DNA of 8,165 nucleotides from Muribaculaceae bacterium (GTDB lineage: Bacteria; Bacteroidota; Bacteroidia; Bacteroidales; Muribaculaceae). The stretch lies in contig VSPW01000260.1 of NCBI GenBank assembly GCA_009775535.1, positions 18,676-26,840 of the forward strand, written 5' to 3'. Below the pieces are notes generated by a model that was given only the letters and a program-made list of their open reading frames with translations, did no database searches and was not told where the DNA came from. Below are positions 1 through 5,567 of this stretch, in pieces. Position 1 is the stretch's first letter. Each line of letters opens with the position of its first letter. Position numbers and translations under genes: made by a program.

Positions 1-1
1 G

Positions 2-976
2 CTTATTCTCAACGAGGACGGATCGCGCATCGTCCGTCTGTTGAGAAAGGAAGCCTGTTACTGTCGCTTCACTCCGGCTGACAAGCACGGTCGTATTTCC
101 AAAATCCTTTACGCCAACTGGCGCAAACCTATCTCGTCGCGCAGCGACATCGAGGAAATCGACCTGCTCGACCCGGCTTCTCCGTGGCGAGATCTGCAAG
201 ACAAGCTCGCCAAATCATCGCCCTTGGGCGCTTCGTCCACGAAGAACTCGAAGTGCCGGAAATTCGCGATTGTATCGCGAATCCCGACAGTCGACAGCAC
301 TTATTACCCGATACCTTACTATGGCGCATTATTCCGGGGCAAGTGGTACAACATCAAGCAGCTTATCGGCATCGCAAAGGAGGCGAAGTTGAAAAACTCC
401 GCTCCTATCAAATATCACATCGAGGTCGGAGCGAAATATTGGGAGTCAATATTTCGTGCCGAGGGCATTACCGACCGTCGCAAGCAGCAGGAGCGCATCG
501 TGCGCGAGAAGCAGCAGATTCTCGACTTCCTCACCGGCGCGGAGAACAGCGGCAAAGCATGGTTCTCCACGTTCTATATATCGCCCGACGGCAAGGAGCA
601 ACACGACGTCGTAATCAACAAGATTGACGACAGCAAGGAGGGCGGCGATTGGGAGACCGACATTCAGGAAGCTATCAATATGATATGCTTTACTATGCGG
701 GTGCATAGTAACCTTGTCGGCTCAGTTCCCGGCAAAGCCCAAAGCAACAACTCCGGCTCCGACAAGCGCGAGCTTTACACCATCGCCCAAGCCCTTCAGA
801 AACCGTATCACGACCTGCTCTTTACCGTCCACCGCATAATCATCCGCTTTAACGATTGGCGTGGCGTGACGGTAGACGTGCCGTTTATCCAACTTACCAC
901 CTTAGACGAACATCAGGACGCAAAGCAGGTTAAACTCCCAAACTCCAAGCCCAATGAAACTGATAACAAGCAATGA
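2..976 (+). CDS. Phage portal-like protein, 3' part (5' end outside window)
   Basis: The frame is open from base 2 to the TGA at 974-976, so the gene begins outside the window; the TTG at 41 is not a convincing start. About 324 residues are visible. The protein is soluble and mixed alpha/beta. It has an aromatic YYPIPYYGALFRGKWYNIKQL stretch, a basic helical segment rich in Arg, Lys and Gln, a strand reading FSTFYISPDGKEQHDVVI, and a C-terminal part with SNNSGSDKRELYTIAQALQ followed by FIQLTTLDEH. From memory, this pattern (an aromatic clip region, then an NNSGSDKRE-type loop and a long helix) belongs to portal-like proteins of Bacteroidales phages. A portal would form the dodecameric DNA channel of the capsid and bind terminase and neck proteins. 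Its place just before neck genes agrees with that. It overlaps the next gene by 23 bases, as in a coupled operon. The portal role is inferred; another head-vertex protein is possible. Confidence 0.6.
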   Translation, partial: LILNEDGSRIVRLLRKEACYCRFTPADKHGRISKILYANWRKPISSRSDIEEIDLLDPASPWRDLQDKLAKSSPLGASSTKNSKCRKFAIVSRIPTVDSTYYPIPYYGALFRGKWYNIKQLIGIAKEAKLKNSAPIKYHIEVGAKYWESIFRAEGITDRRKQQERIVREKQQILDFLTGAENSGKAWFSTFYISPDGKEQHDVVINKIDDSKEGGDWETDIQEAINMICFTMRVHSNLVGSVPGKAQSNNSGSDKRELYTIAQALQKPYHDLLFTVHRIIIRFNDWRGVTVDVPFIQLTTLDEHQDAKQVKLPNSKPNETDNKQ

Positions 977-1763
977 TGAGTTGCGGAAGTATATTCCGAA
1001 CTCTATGCGCGAGGTCAAAGGGGAAACTCCGCTCTTTGACAAACTCGCTCCCTATCTTGAAAGAGCCGAGCAATGGTTCTGCCACCACTTCGTTCCGGCA
1101 GAACTGCTCGACGCCATAGCGTCCGAGGCCGCTCACATCGTCGCAGTCGAGGCATACCGGCTGGCCGTGCCGCAGCTCGACCTTGTGCTTACGCCCAACG
1201 GTTTCGCCACTGTCGGAACTCAAAACCTTTCTCCGGCATCGAAGATGCGCGTCGACCGGCTCGTTGGCGGTCTGCTCGCCGAGAGGGACAAGGCACTGGC
1301 GCAGCTTCTTCACAATCTGCCCTCCGTCGAGGGCTGGCCGGACTCACCGCAGGGGCGGTTGTTCGGCGCCACGCTGTTTCCGACCCTTGATGTTGTAGCC
1401 CAACAGTCGGGGGAATCAGAACGACTATGGGACAAGTATTGTGAGTTGCGCCCACAGTTGATTGACCTCGAAGCAAGCCTCTCGGAAGAATGGCTGTCGC
1501 CTGAATTGATGTCAGCGCTCCGCTCCGAAAACCTGCGCGGAGATCTGACGGCAAAGCGGAGTGAGATTGTCCGGCAGGTAAAAGCGCAGATTGTCGGCTA
1601 CCTGCGCTCAGGGTCGTTCAACTCGCGTAGGCTCGCGGATATTGTGAATTATATCCGGCAGCCTGAGGCCGCATTTCCTGAATGGCATCAGTCCGAGACC
1701 GCGAAGCTGTTTGCACCGCCGGTGTTCCGCAATGAGAAGAAAGCAAAGGGATATTTCTTTTAG
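954..1763 (+). CDS. DUF6712-like phage neck/structural protein
   Basis: This 269-residue protein starts inside the end of the portal-like gene (ATG at 954) and stops with TAG, the only TAG stop among the genes of the window. It opens with MKLITSNDELRKYIPNSM and continues as a mostly helical protein. There is an Ala-rich stretch near residues 48-70 (ELLDAIASEAAHIVAVEAY), then VPQLDLVLTPNGFATVGTQNLSPASKMRVDRL. I recall this organisation from the family named DUF6712, which is frequent in Bacteroidales prophages, but I could not search for it. No catalytic motif, signal peptide or membrane segment is visible. Its position next to the portal suggests a head-tail adaptor or head-completion role. 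That role is inference; the coding call is secure because of length, composition and the tight overlap. Confidence 0.7.
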   Translation: MKLITSNDELRKYIPNSMREVKGETPLFDKLAPYLERAEQWFCHHFVPAELLDAIASEAAHIVAVEAYRLAVPQLDLVLTPNGFATVGTQNLSPASKMRVDRLVGGLLAERDKALAQLLHNLPSVEGWPDSPQGRLFGATLFPTLDVVAQQSGESERLWDKYCELRPQLIDLEASLSEEWLSPELMSALRSENLRGDLTAKRSEIVRQVKAQIVGYLRSGSFNSRRLADIVNYIRQPEAAFPEWHQSETAKLFAPPVFRNEKKAKGYFF

Positions 1764-1854
1764 CGGTGTCGAGGCATTTCGGCAGTCGGTGTGGATGCGT
1801 CGCAAGGGCAGTTTGTCGGTCATACCGAATTGGAGTTATGGCACGAGGCACTGA
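1732..1854 (+). CDS. Possible 40-residue protein overlapping the end of the DUF6712-like gene
   Basis: A short frame begins with an ATG 32 bases before the end of the previous gene and runs to the TGA at 1852-1854. The product would be basic (MRRKQRDISFSGVEAFRQSV at the start, ending in SVIPNWSYGTRH), with two Trp and no hydrophobic segment. Overlap with the upstream gene is usual in this operon, and the residue mix is protein-like, unlike the neighbouring frame over the same bases. No family is recognised. It may equally be a chance frame, as the bases after it turn into an RNA-like structured stretch. Confidence 0.3.
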   Translation: MRRKQRDISFSGVEAFRQSVWMRRKGSLSVIPNWSYGTRH

Positions 1855-2039
1855 TTTTCCGAGGCGAAGTTAGAATATGCGTCGGCAGGTCAAGGGCAGG
1901 TTTGCGCTCCGCGTTCCTCCGTTCTTCGCTTCTTTGCAGAACGGCAATCACCCTTGACTCTCTCAGCCTCCTATGCACATTCTTTCACTTGCCTGTAAAA
2001 TCTGAAGTGCTTCGGCACATAACTCTAATTCAATTCGAT
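1855..2039. other. Non-coding gap with nested inverted repeats and a TTCG hairpin
   Basis: No convincing gene fills this stretch. It has an outer inverted repeat (GTCAAGGG at 1889-1896 with CCCTTGAC at 1951-1958). Inside that is a 7-bp stem (CCGTTCT at 1919-1925 with AGAACGG at 1938-1944). Further on there is a GTGC-TTCG-GCAC hairpin at 2007-2018, 22 bases before the next start codon. Together they could form a structured leader of the 79-residue gene or a processing site between operon segments. I see no TAnnTTTG promoter and no T-run after the outer stem on either strand, so it is neither an obvious promoter nor a classical terminator. Confidence 0.45.
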
Positions 2040-2279
2040 ATGATACTTCCCGACAAACGACCCGTTGAGCGCGACTTCGCCAACATCACCGACTACTCGC
2101 TCGAATGCCCCGACGGTGCAAGAAAGTTCTTCGCTTTTATCCATTTCACAGATGATTCCACCTGCCTGTGGTCGAACATCTTCACCTTCAACCGCTCATT
2201 CGCCCTGATGCTCGTAATTGAAAAATTCGGCGACTGCCACGAATATATCAGCAGCATCAATATCCACGAGCAGGAGTAA
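2040..2279 (+). CDS. Small phage protein of unknown function (79 residues)
   Basis: The ATG at 2040 is chosen over the in-frame ATG at 1791. The upstream extension reads as a Leu/Ser/Arg/Cys-rich translation of a structured non-coding stretch, whereas the residues from 2040 on look like a normal soluble protein (MILPDKRPVERDFANITDYS, then FFAFIHFTDDSTCLW). There is no signal peptide; the one hydrophobic patch (FALMLVIEKF) is too short for a membrane helix. The gene ends with TAA and is followed 22 bases later by a strong terminator, so it is the last gene of its transcription unit. I recognise no family. Its place among neck genes suggests a minor virion or assembly protein, but that is only context. 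Confidence 0.6.
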   Translation: MILPDKRPVERDFANITDYSLECPDGARKFFAFIHFTDDSTCLWSNIFTFNRSFALMLVIEKFGDCHEYISSINIHEQE

Positions 2280-2301
2280 CGAACTACCCTCCGCCAACTG
2301 G

Positions 2302-2337
2302 AAGCCTCGGAGAAATCCGGGGCTTTCGTTGTCTTTT
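2302..2337 (+). terminator. Intrinsic terminator after the 79-residue gene
   Basis: A 10-bp stem (AAGCCTCGGA at 2302-2311 with TCCGGGGCTT at 2316-2325, one U-G pair) is capped by a GAAA tetraloop and followed by TCGTTGTCTTTT. The U-G pair exists only if the + strand is the RNA, in keeping with the direction of the genes. Its T-tract also lies in the -33 region of the next promoter. Confidence 0.85.
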
Positions 2338-2365
2338 ACCCGGTCAGCTCATTACCGTACATTTG
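2334..2365 (+). promoter_or_regulatory. Bacteroidales-type promoter for the 2405 operon
   Basis: A -7 box TACATTTG at 2358-2365 fits the TAnnTTTG consensus of the primary Bacteroidetes sigma factor. Exactly 20 bases upstream lies TTTT (2334-2337), a near match to the TTTG -33 box. Transcription would start near 2371, about 35 bases before the ATG at 2405. It restarts transcription right after the terminator at 2302-2337. Confidence 0.65.
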
Positions 2366-2392
2366 TGGCATCGATAAACGATACACCACAAA
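2362..2392. promoter_or_regulatory. Palindrome over the -7 box and start site: candidate operator
   Basis: TTTGTGG (2362-2368) is the exact reverse complement of CCACAAA (2386-2392), and inside it ATCG (2370-2373) mirrors CGAT (2379-2382) around ATAAA. The left arm lies in the -7 box, upstream of the predicted RNA start, so it cannot act as an RNA hairpin in this transcript. It is more likely a DNA site for a dimeric regulator. No regulator gene is in view. Confidence 0.4.
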
Positions 2393-2404
2393 CGATTTAC
2401 GTTC

Positions 2405-3151
2405 ATGCAGACAATCTCCATTAACTTCATCGTGCCGCAGGGCTGGCACGAACTCGGCGACAAACAGTTGCGATATGTCTACGACCTTATCGCCAAAGAA
2501 TATGCCACCGATGAAATCAAGACCTTATGCCTGCTCCGTTGGAGCGGCACTAAGGTTATAGGCCGTCAGGAATCGGGCACATATCTTCTCAAAAAGAGCA
2601 AAATCCTTTTTGAGGTTACGCCGCTAACCCTCGCCGAGCTGCTTCCACATCTCGACTGGCTCAGCTCACTGCCGACCGTTCCTGTCCGGATCTCCAAAAT
2701 CAACCGTCAGTCGGCGCTTCCGGCTGACTTCTCCGAAGTGCCGTTTGAAACGTTCATCATCTGCGATAACCTCTATCAAGGTTATCTCTCGACGCAGAAT
2801 GATGAACTCCTCGACCAACTCGGAGCTACGCTTTACGGCAAAGATATTGCCTTCAAGCCATACGAGCGCATCAGCATTTTCTACTGGTTCGCCGCGTTGA
2901 AAGAATCGCTGTCGAAGAAATACTCCGACTTCTTCCAACCCATCGCAGGTGCCTCAGACGGCAACCTGCTCGGCTCGTCAGCATCGGTTGAGGACGCGAT
3001 GAACGCACAAATCCGTGCGCTCACCAAGGGCGACATCACCAAAGAGGCCGAGGTCCTCGCGCTCGATACGCACCGTGCGCTCACCGAGCTTAACGCCCAG
3101 GCTCGCGAATACAAGGAGTTGAACGCCAAAATGCAATCCAATGGAAAATAA
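2405..3151 (+). CDS. Phage protein of unknown function (248 residues), first gene of the second late unit
   Basis: It starts MQTISINFIVPQGWHELGDK and is a soluble protein with mixed strands and helices. A Lys-rich patch (LLKKSKILFEV) and a PLTLAELLPHLDWLSSLP helix lie in the first half. An aromatic KPYERISIFYWFAAL segment comes later. The last 50 or so residues are a long, highly charged, Ala/Glu-rich helix (about EAEVLALDTHRALTELNAQA). No membrane segment or catalytic signature is seen. I recall similar proteins between head and tail genes in Bacteroidales prophages, all without known function. Its size and charged helical tail would suit a tail-assembly chaperone or scaffold, but no slippery frameshift site for a longer form is visible. 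The promoter at 2334-2365 drives it, and its end overlaps the next gene by 11 bases. Confidence 0.8.
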   Translation: MQTISINFIVPQGWHELGDKQLRYVYDLIAKEYATDEIKTLCLLRWSGTKVIGRQESGTYLLKKSKILFEVTPLTLAELLPHLDWLSSLPTVPVRISKINRQSALPADFSEVPFETFIICDNLYQGYLSTQNDELLDQLGATLYGKDIAFKPYERISIFYWFAALKESLSKKYSDFFQPIAGASDGNLLGSSASVEDAMNAQIRALTKGDITKEAEVLALDTHRALTELNAQAREYKELNAKMQSNGK

Positions 3152-3638
3152 TCTGAATGGACGTTGGGATGCGGCGGCTTTCTTTGAAAACCTTACCGCT
3201 ACTAACAAATTGGCTCAGAGTGAGCAATTTGTTTTTTGTCGCGTAAGCGGTCTTGACGGCTTCGAGGAAGCCGTCAACGAGGCACAGTCTCAAACCGCTT
3301 TCGTCTGCGTCAGCGATATTGCCGACGGCTATACCGAGTTGAACAACACACCGAGGACGCGGCGAGTCAAAACCGTTTTCCTCGCCATGCGCCACGCCGC
3401 CGAAGATATGTCGGCTCGTGCCGAATGCATGGAAACGATGCGCGAGCTGTTCCGACAGTTTATGTCGAAACTTCTCCCTGAAAAGGTTCGGTTAGAGCAG
3501 AACTGCATCTACCTTGACCCCCGAATATCGTTCAACGAGATTGACCGATATTTTTTCAACGGAGCTGCCGGTGCATATTTCCAAATCGCCGTAGATGTCT
3601 ACACCGATTTAAGATATAATGCCGATGAATGGGCGTAA
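3141..3638 (+). CDS. Tail-terminator/neck-like phage protein (165 residues)
   Basis: The ATG at 3141 overlaps the previous stop region by 11 bases, which suggests coupled translation. The protein has an N-terminal helix, a strand-rich part (FVFCRVSGLDGFEEAV, then TAFVCVSDIADGYTEL), a basic NTPRTRRVKTVFLAM segment, and a central helix with MRELFRQFMSKLLPE. It ends with ISFNEIDRYFFNGAAGAYFQ leading into a final strand, IAVDVYTDL. This alpha/beta fold ending in paired strands, in a gene just before an HK97-gp10-like gene, resembles ring-forming tail-terminator or head-closure proteins that join the tail to the neck. That is based on size, order and general pattern, not on a conserved motif. There are no membrane or secretion signals. 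Confidence 0.75.
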   Translation: MENNLNGRWDAAAFFENLTATNKLAQSEQFVFCRVSGLDGFEEAVNEAQSQTAFVCVSDIADGYTELNNTPRTRRVKTVFLAMRHAAEDMSARAECMETMRELFRQFMSKLLPEKVRLEQNCIYLDPRISFNEIDRYFFNGAAGAYFQIAVDVYTDLRYNADEWA

Positions 3639-3652
3639 GCCCATAGGCAAAG

Positions 3653-3745
3653 TTGGCGCTTGAACGTCAGCGGGCGCAGGACGAAGCTCTGCGGTCGATG
3701 GTGCAAGCTATCAAGCCAACCTTTGCCAATGGAACATTCCTATGA
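3653..3745 (+). CDS. Micro-gene in the gap before the gp10-like gene; TTG start or frameshifted
   Basis: The gap between two neck genes is not empty. The frame from 3653 reads LALERQRAQDEALRSMVQAI and then KPTFANGTFL, a helical, charged, protein-like sequence. It ends with a TGA that overlaps the ATG of the next gene as ATGA (3742-3745), a typical translational-coupling junction. The start is the puzzle. In this frame a TAG at 3644-3646 blocks the ATG at 3629. A more natural beginning, MNGRKPIGK from the ATG at 3625, lies one frame away and would join after skipping one base near 3652. So either the peptide starts at TTG 3653 (about 30 residues), or a +1 shift or one-base insertion splits a gene of about 39 residues. 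An internal ATG at 3698 would give 15 residues. Confidence 0.4.
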   Translation: MALERQRAQDEALRSMVQAIKPTFANGTFL

Positions 3746-4170
3746 GTACAGAAAAAAATAGCGTTGAAGAACGCCGTAAGTACGTCCGCGCCTTCAATGC
3801 CACAATGGTAAAGATATGGCGCGAGCAAATCGCCCTTTTGGGAGCGGTCGACACAGGAGCGTTGTACCGCTCAACGGTCGGCATATCAATGACAGCCGAC
3901 GGCAAGTTCATTGACATAACGCTATCGCAAGCCTTCAACACCTACGGTTTGTTCGTCGACTACGGCACCGGCCGCAATACTCCGCGAGGCAACCCCGGTG
4001 ACATTGGCCGCGCCAATGGCCGCAAGCGCAAGCGTTGGTTCTCTCGCAAATACTTCGCCTCGGTGATGAACATTCAGGAATTTTATGCCGACAGCCTCGG
4101 ACAAGAGTTTTGTCGGGCAGTCTCCAACGCCCTCAATCCCGACATTATGCGCCGTTCCGTCACTCTCTGA
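3742..4170 (+). CDS. HK97 gp10-like head-tail connector/tail completion protein
   Basis: This 142-residue basic protein starts MSTEKNSVEERRKYVRAFNA. An N-terminal helix precedes VDTGALYRS at residues 36-44, the usual 'TGxLrxS' turn of HK97 gp10-type proteins. Strands follow, then NTYGLFVDYGTGR at 66-78, matching the 'y..fvEyGTg' core of that family. A basic loop with RKRKRWFSRKYF and a C-terminal helix end it. In HK97-like phages gp10 sits at the head-tail joint and helps finish the tail or its attachment. The length suits the family. Its order after a tail-terminator-like gene is somewhat reversed relative to HK97, which is common outside coliphages. Its ATG overlaps the stop of the upstream micro-gene. 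Confidence 0.7.
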   Translation: MSTEKNSVEERRKYVRAFNATMVKIWREQIALLGAVDTGALYRSTVGISMTADGKFIDITLSQAFNTYGLFVDYGTGRNTPRGNPGDIGRANGRKRKRWFSRKYFASVMNIQEFYADSLGQEFCRAVSNALNPDIMRRSVTL

Positions 4171-4175
4171 GTGTC

Positions 4176-4207
4176 TTTTCACTTGCATTATTTCAGGGGT
4201 ATCTTTG
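4176..4207 (+). promoter_or_regulatory. Bacteroidales-type promoter for the 338-residue virion gene
   Basis: TATCTTTG at 4200-4207 fits TAnnTTTG, and TTTT at 4176-4179 stands exactly 20 bases upstream. Both late promoters carry TGTCTTTT at the -33 position (here 4172-4179), and both leaders carry ATAAACGATA (here 4218-4227). The predicted start is near 4213, giving a leader of about 45 bases. Confidence 0.65.
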
Positions 4208-4215
4208 CCAATAAA

Positions 4216-4251
4216 CCATAAACGATAACCCATAAACCGCGCCACCGGCGC
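4216..4251 (+). promoter_or_regulatory. Leader repeats and hairpin just before the start codon
   Basis: CCATAAAC occurs twice, at 4216-4223 and 4230-4237, with a 14-base period. It is followed by a 5-bp GC-only hairpin (GCGCC at 4239-4243 with GGCGC at 4247-4251) that ends 7 bases before the ATG at 4259. The hairpin sits where a ribosome would land, so it could reduce or tune initiation. No Shine-Dalgarno sequence is visible. Confidence 0.4.
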
Positions 4252-4258
4252 ATAAGAT

Positions 4259-5275
4259 ATGGCTATTGATACTAAATCGCTTACTCAGATTATAACCGAG
4301 TTCCGCAAGTTGCAGACGAAGGACTCCATAACCCCGGAATCCCTCGGATATATCTTGCAACGCATCGCAGACCTGCTCGCTACCGCCGGGACTTCCGAGA
4401 CTCAACAGATTCTCGGCAACTGGTACACCGCGCTCTCGAAAGCCGACCATATAGCCGTCTGCAAATTGCAGCAAGGCTCCGCTGACCGTAATTTCGTCAG
4501 GCTCTCGAACACGTTCATCGACCTGCTCACAGGTCAGCAAATGACAAACGAGAACGCCACAATCATCAACATGGCGACAACCGAGCGGGCCGGTGTGATG
4601 AAAGCGCAACAGGTCGTTGACCTTAACAACGCCCGACGCGCCGTTGCCGACATCGAGAAACTTCTTGATGTGATCCAGGCCAAACTCGGCATGACCGAAG
4701 GCTCCAAAGGTCTGTATAACACAGCCCAGATACAGGTATCGGTCGAAAACGGCAAACTTCGTCTATATGGTGCGCAGCAGCTTATCACAGACGGCTATGT
4801 GCCGTATCTTTTCCGGCTTACGCGCAAGCGCAACCCTTGGGATGATAAAGTCGCCCTCGAAGCCGGGGCTACACCCAAGAAATACGGCGACAAGCGCAAG
4901 GGATGGAATCTGTTCGGCACGGTGTATATGGTGAAGATTGCCTCCGGCAATATCCTCACTTTCAACACCAAACCGCATTACGACCTTTGCACGGTCTGTG
5001 ATTCCTACTCGGATGCCCCCGAAACGCTCGTCAAGCAATTCAACCGAAACAAGGACAACGCACCGTGCATCGGCTGGGGTCGTTCCGTCGTGTGTCTGCT
5101 CGACCCTAAGAACGCGCAGAAGCATCGCCTTGTCAGGCTTCGCTTCGCCCTGGGTTTTGCCAAAAAAATCCTGCCGGGACGCTCGCTCATTACCACGGCA
5201 AACCTCGTAAGCTCGCTCGCCGAGTTCTCGGTCATTTACAACCCCTCGAAAAAGTCATGGCATTTCGGAAAGTAA
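4259..5275 (+). CDS. Probable phage virion protein with a fibre-like segment (338 residues)
   Basis: The N-terminal 110 or so residues are helical and polar (LTQIITEFRKLQ, then SLGYILQRIADLLATAG). At about residue 105 comes MATTERAGVMKAQQVVDLNN, which resembles the 'AGVMSaaDk.KL' joint seen before the shaft of many phage tail-fibre and baseplate proteins. A short helix (ADIEKLLDVIQAKLG) follows. The C-terminal half is strand-rich and basic (LRLYGAQQLITDGYVPYLFR, GWNLFGTVYMVK, then CIGWGRSVVCLLD), with several Cys and many aromatic residues, as in a globular tip or binding domain. There is no signal peptide and no membrane segment. It has its own promoter and lies between the neck genes and the lysis cassette, a frequent place for receptor-binding or decoration proteins. 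The structural call is likely; a fibre or receptor-binding role is inference. Confidence 0.65.
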   Translation: MAIDTKSLTQIITEFRKLQTKDSITPESLGYILQRIADLLATAGTSETQQILGNWYTALSKADHIAVCKLQQGSADRNFVRLSNTFIDLLTGQQMTNENATIINMATTERAGVMKAQQVVDLNNARRAVADIEKLLDVIQAKLGMTEGSKGLYNTAQIQVSVENGKLRLYGAQQLITDGYVPYLFRLTRKRNPWDDKVALEAGATPKKYGDKRKGWNLFGTVYMVKIASGNILTFNTKPHYDLCTVCDSYSDAPETLVKQFNRNKDNAPCIGWGRSVVCLLDPKNAQKHRLVRLRFALGFAKKILPGRSLITTANLVSSLAEFSVIYNPSKKSWHFGK

Positions 5276-5289
5276 ACCCCATAAAAAAA

Positions 5290-5423
5290 GATAGCCCTCA
5301 CGGCAGAGCCGAAAGGGGGATGCTATCTCATAAACTTCATTCCGATAGCCCGCAGGTAAAACCTCCGGGGGATGCTATCACATATACACCGACACAGATA
5401 GCCCGAATACGGGGGATGCTATC
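5290..5423. repeat. Three hairpins with identical base and 3' arm
   Basis: The units are 5290-5327, 5344-5379 and 5397-5423. Each starts GATAGCCC (the first reads GATAGCCCT) and ends GGGGGATGCTATC. GATAGC pairs with GCTATC, the next C pairs with G, and a short GGAT or GAT bulge stays on the 3' side. The tops differ: unit 1 has CGGC-AGA-GCCG, unit 2 has AGGT-AAA-ACCT, unit 3 has only a short CG-AATA-CG cap. So the apical stem changes sequence but keeps pairing in the first two units. The constant base with a bulge looks like a protein-binding RNA element. Only the first unit carries a T-run, and only on the minus strand. Confidence 0.75.
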
Positions 5424-5432
5424 TCGCATCTG

Positions 5433-5512
5433 TCAGAGGTATACACGTTTCTTAGCTTGGCTTCACTTTCGTTCAGAGGTGTCCGGGTCAGGTAGCTTGG
5501 TTTCACTTATCA
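5433..5512. repeat. Two 40-base direct repeats
   Basis: The copies at 5433-5472 and 5473-5512 lie end to end. Both start TCAGAGGT and both have TAGCTTGG followed, one base later, by TTCACTT; 27 of the first 36 positions match. The centre of about 12 bases differs. This resembles a pair of binding sites or a duplicated RNA domain rather than a CRISPR, since there is no array and no spacer of constant size. Confidence 0.65.
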
Positions 5513-5517
5513 ATACA

Positions 5518-5549
5518 CAAAGGTAATACTTTTTCTCCACATATACAAC
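5518..5549 (-). promoter_or_regulatory. Minus-strand Bacteroidales-type promoter
   Basis: Read on the minus strand, GTTG (5549-5546), a 20-base spacer and TACCTTTG (5525-5518) match the TTTG / TAnnTTTG pattern. The spacing equals that of the two + strand promoters of this window. It points away from the lysis genes and toward the hairpin block. Confidence 0.55.
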
Positions 5550-5567
5550 TCTTTAACTCACAAAATT

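Larger units (their letters stand above)
5283..5513 (-). ncRNA. Predicted minus-strand small RNA of about 230 nt made of two 40-nt repeats and three hairpins
   Basis: On the minus strand the block is bounded by a promoter at 5549-5518 and ends in a textbook terminator: hairpin 5327-5290 followed by seven T (complement of A at 5283-5289). Between them come two 40-base repeats (5512-5473 and 5472-5433) and hairpins at 5423-5397 and 5379-5344. No long protein frame fits this RNA. It lies antisense to nothing but the gap between the virion gene and the lysis genes, and its 3' end reaches close to the stop of the virion gene. It could act in trans, as a decoy for a protein bound by the hairpins, or as a timing device for lysis. 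These roles are guesses; the promoter-terminator frame is seen directly. Confidence 0.55.

Noticed and set aside
1761..2039. Read-through of the TAG at 1761 into the in-frame stretch joined to the 79-residue gene
   Set aside because: The frame is open for over 90 codons, which is mildly surprising, but the bridging residues look like translated non-coding DNA and the interval has nested inverted repeats.
3644..3646. TAG recoded to an amino acid, as in some crAss-like phages (would join MGVSP to AKLALERQ)
   Set aside because: All other genes run for about 5 kb without an in-frame TAG, so the standard code fits; a frameshift or TTG start is simpler for the micro-gene.
5290..5512. CRISPR array
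   Set aside because: The repeats are three hairpins of different lengths plus two other repeats with no spacers of even size; no cas genes are present.
5257..5526. 89-residue + frame over the hairpin block
   Set aside because: It overlaps the end of the virion gene and simply reads through the hairpins and repeats; its residues show no protein-like pattern.
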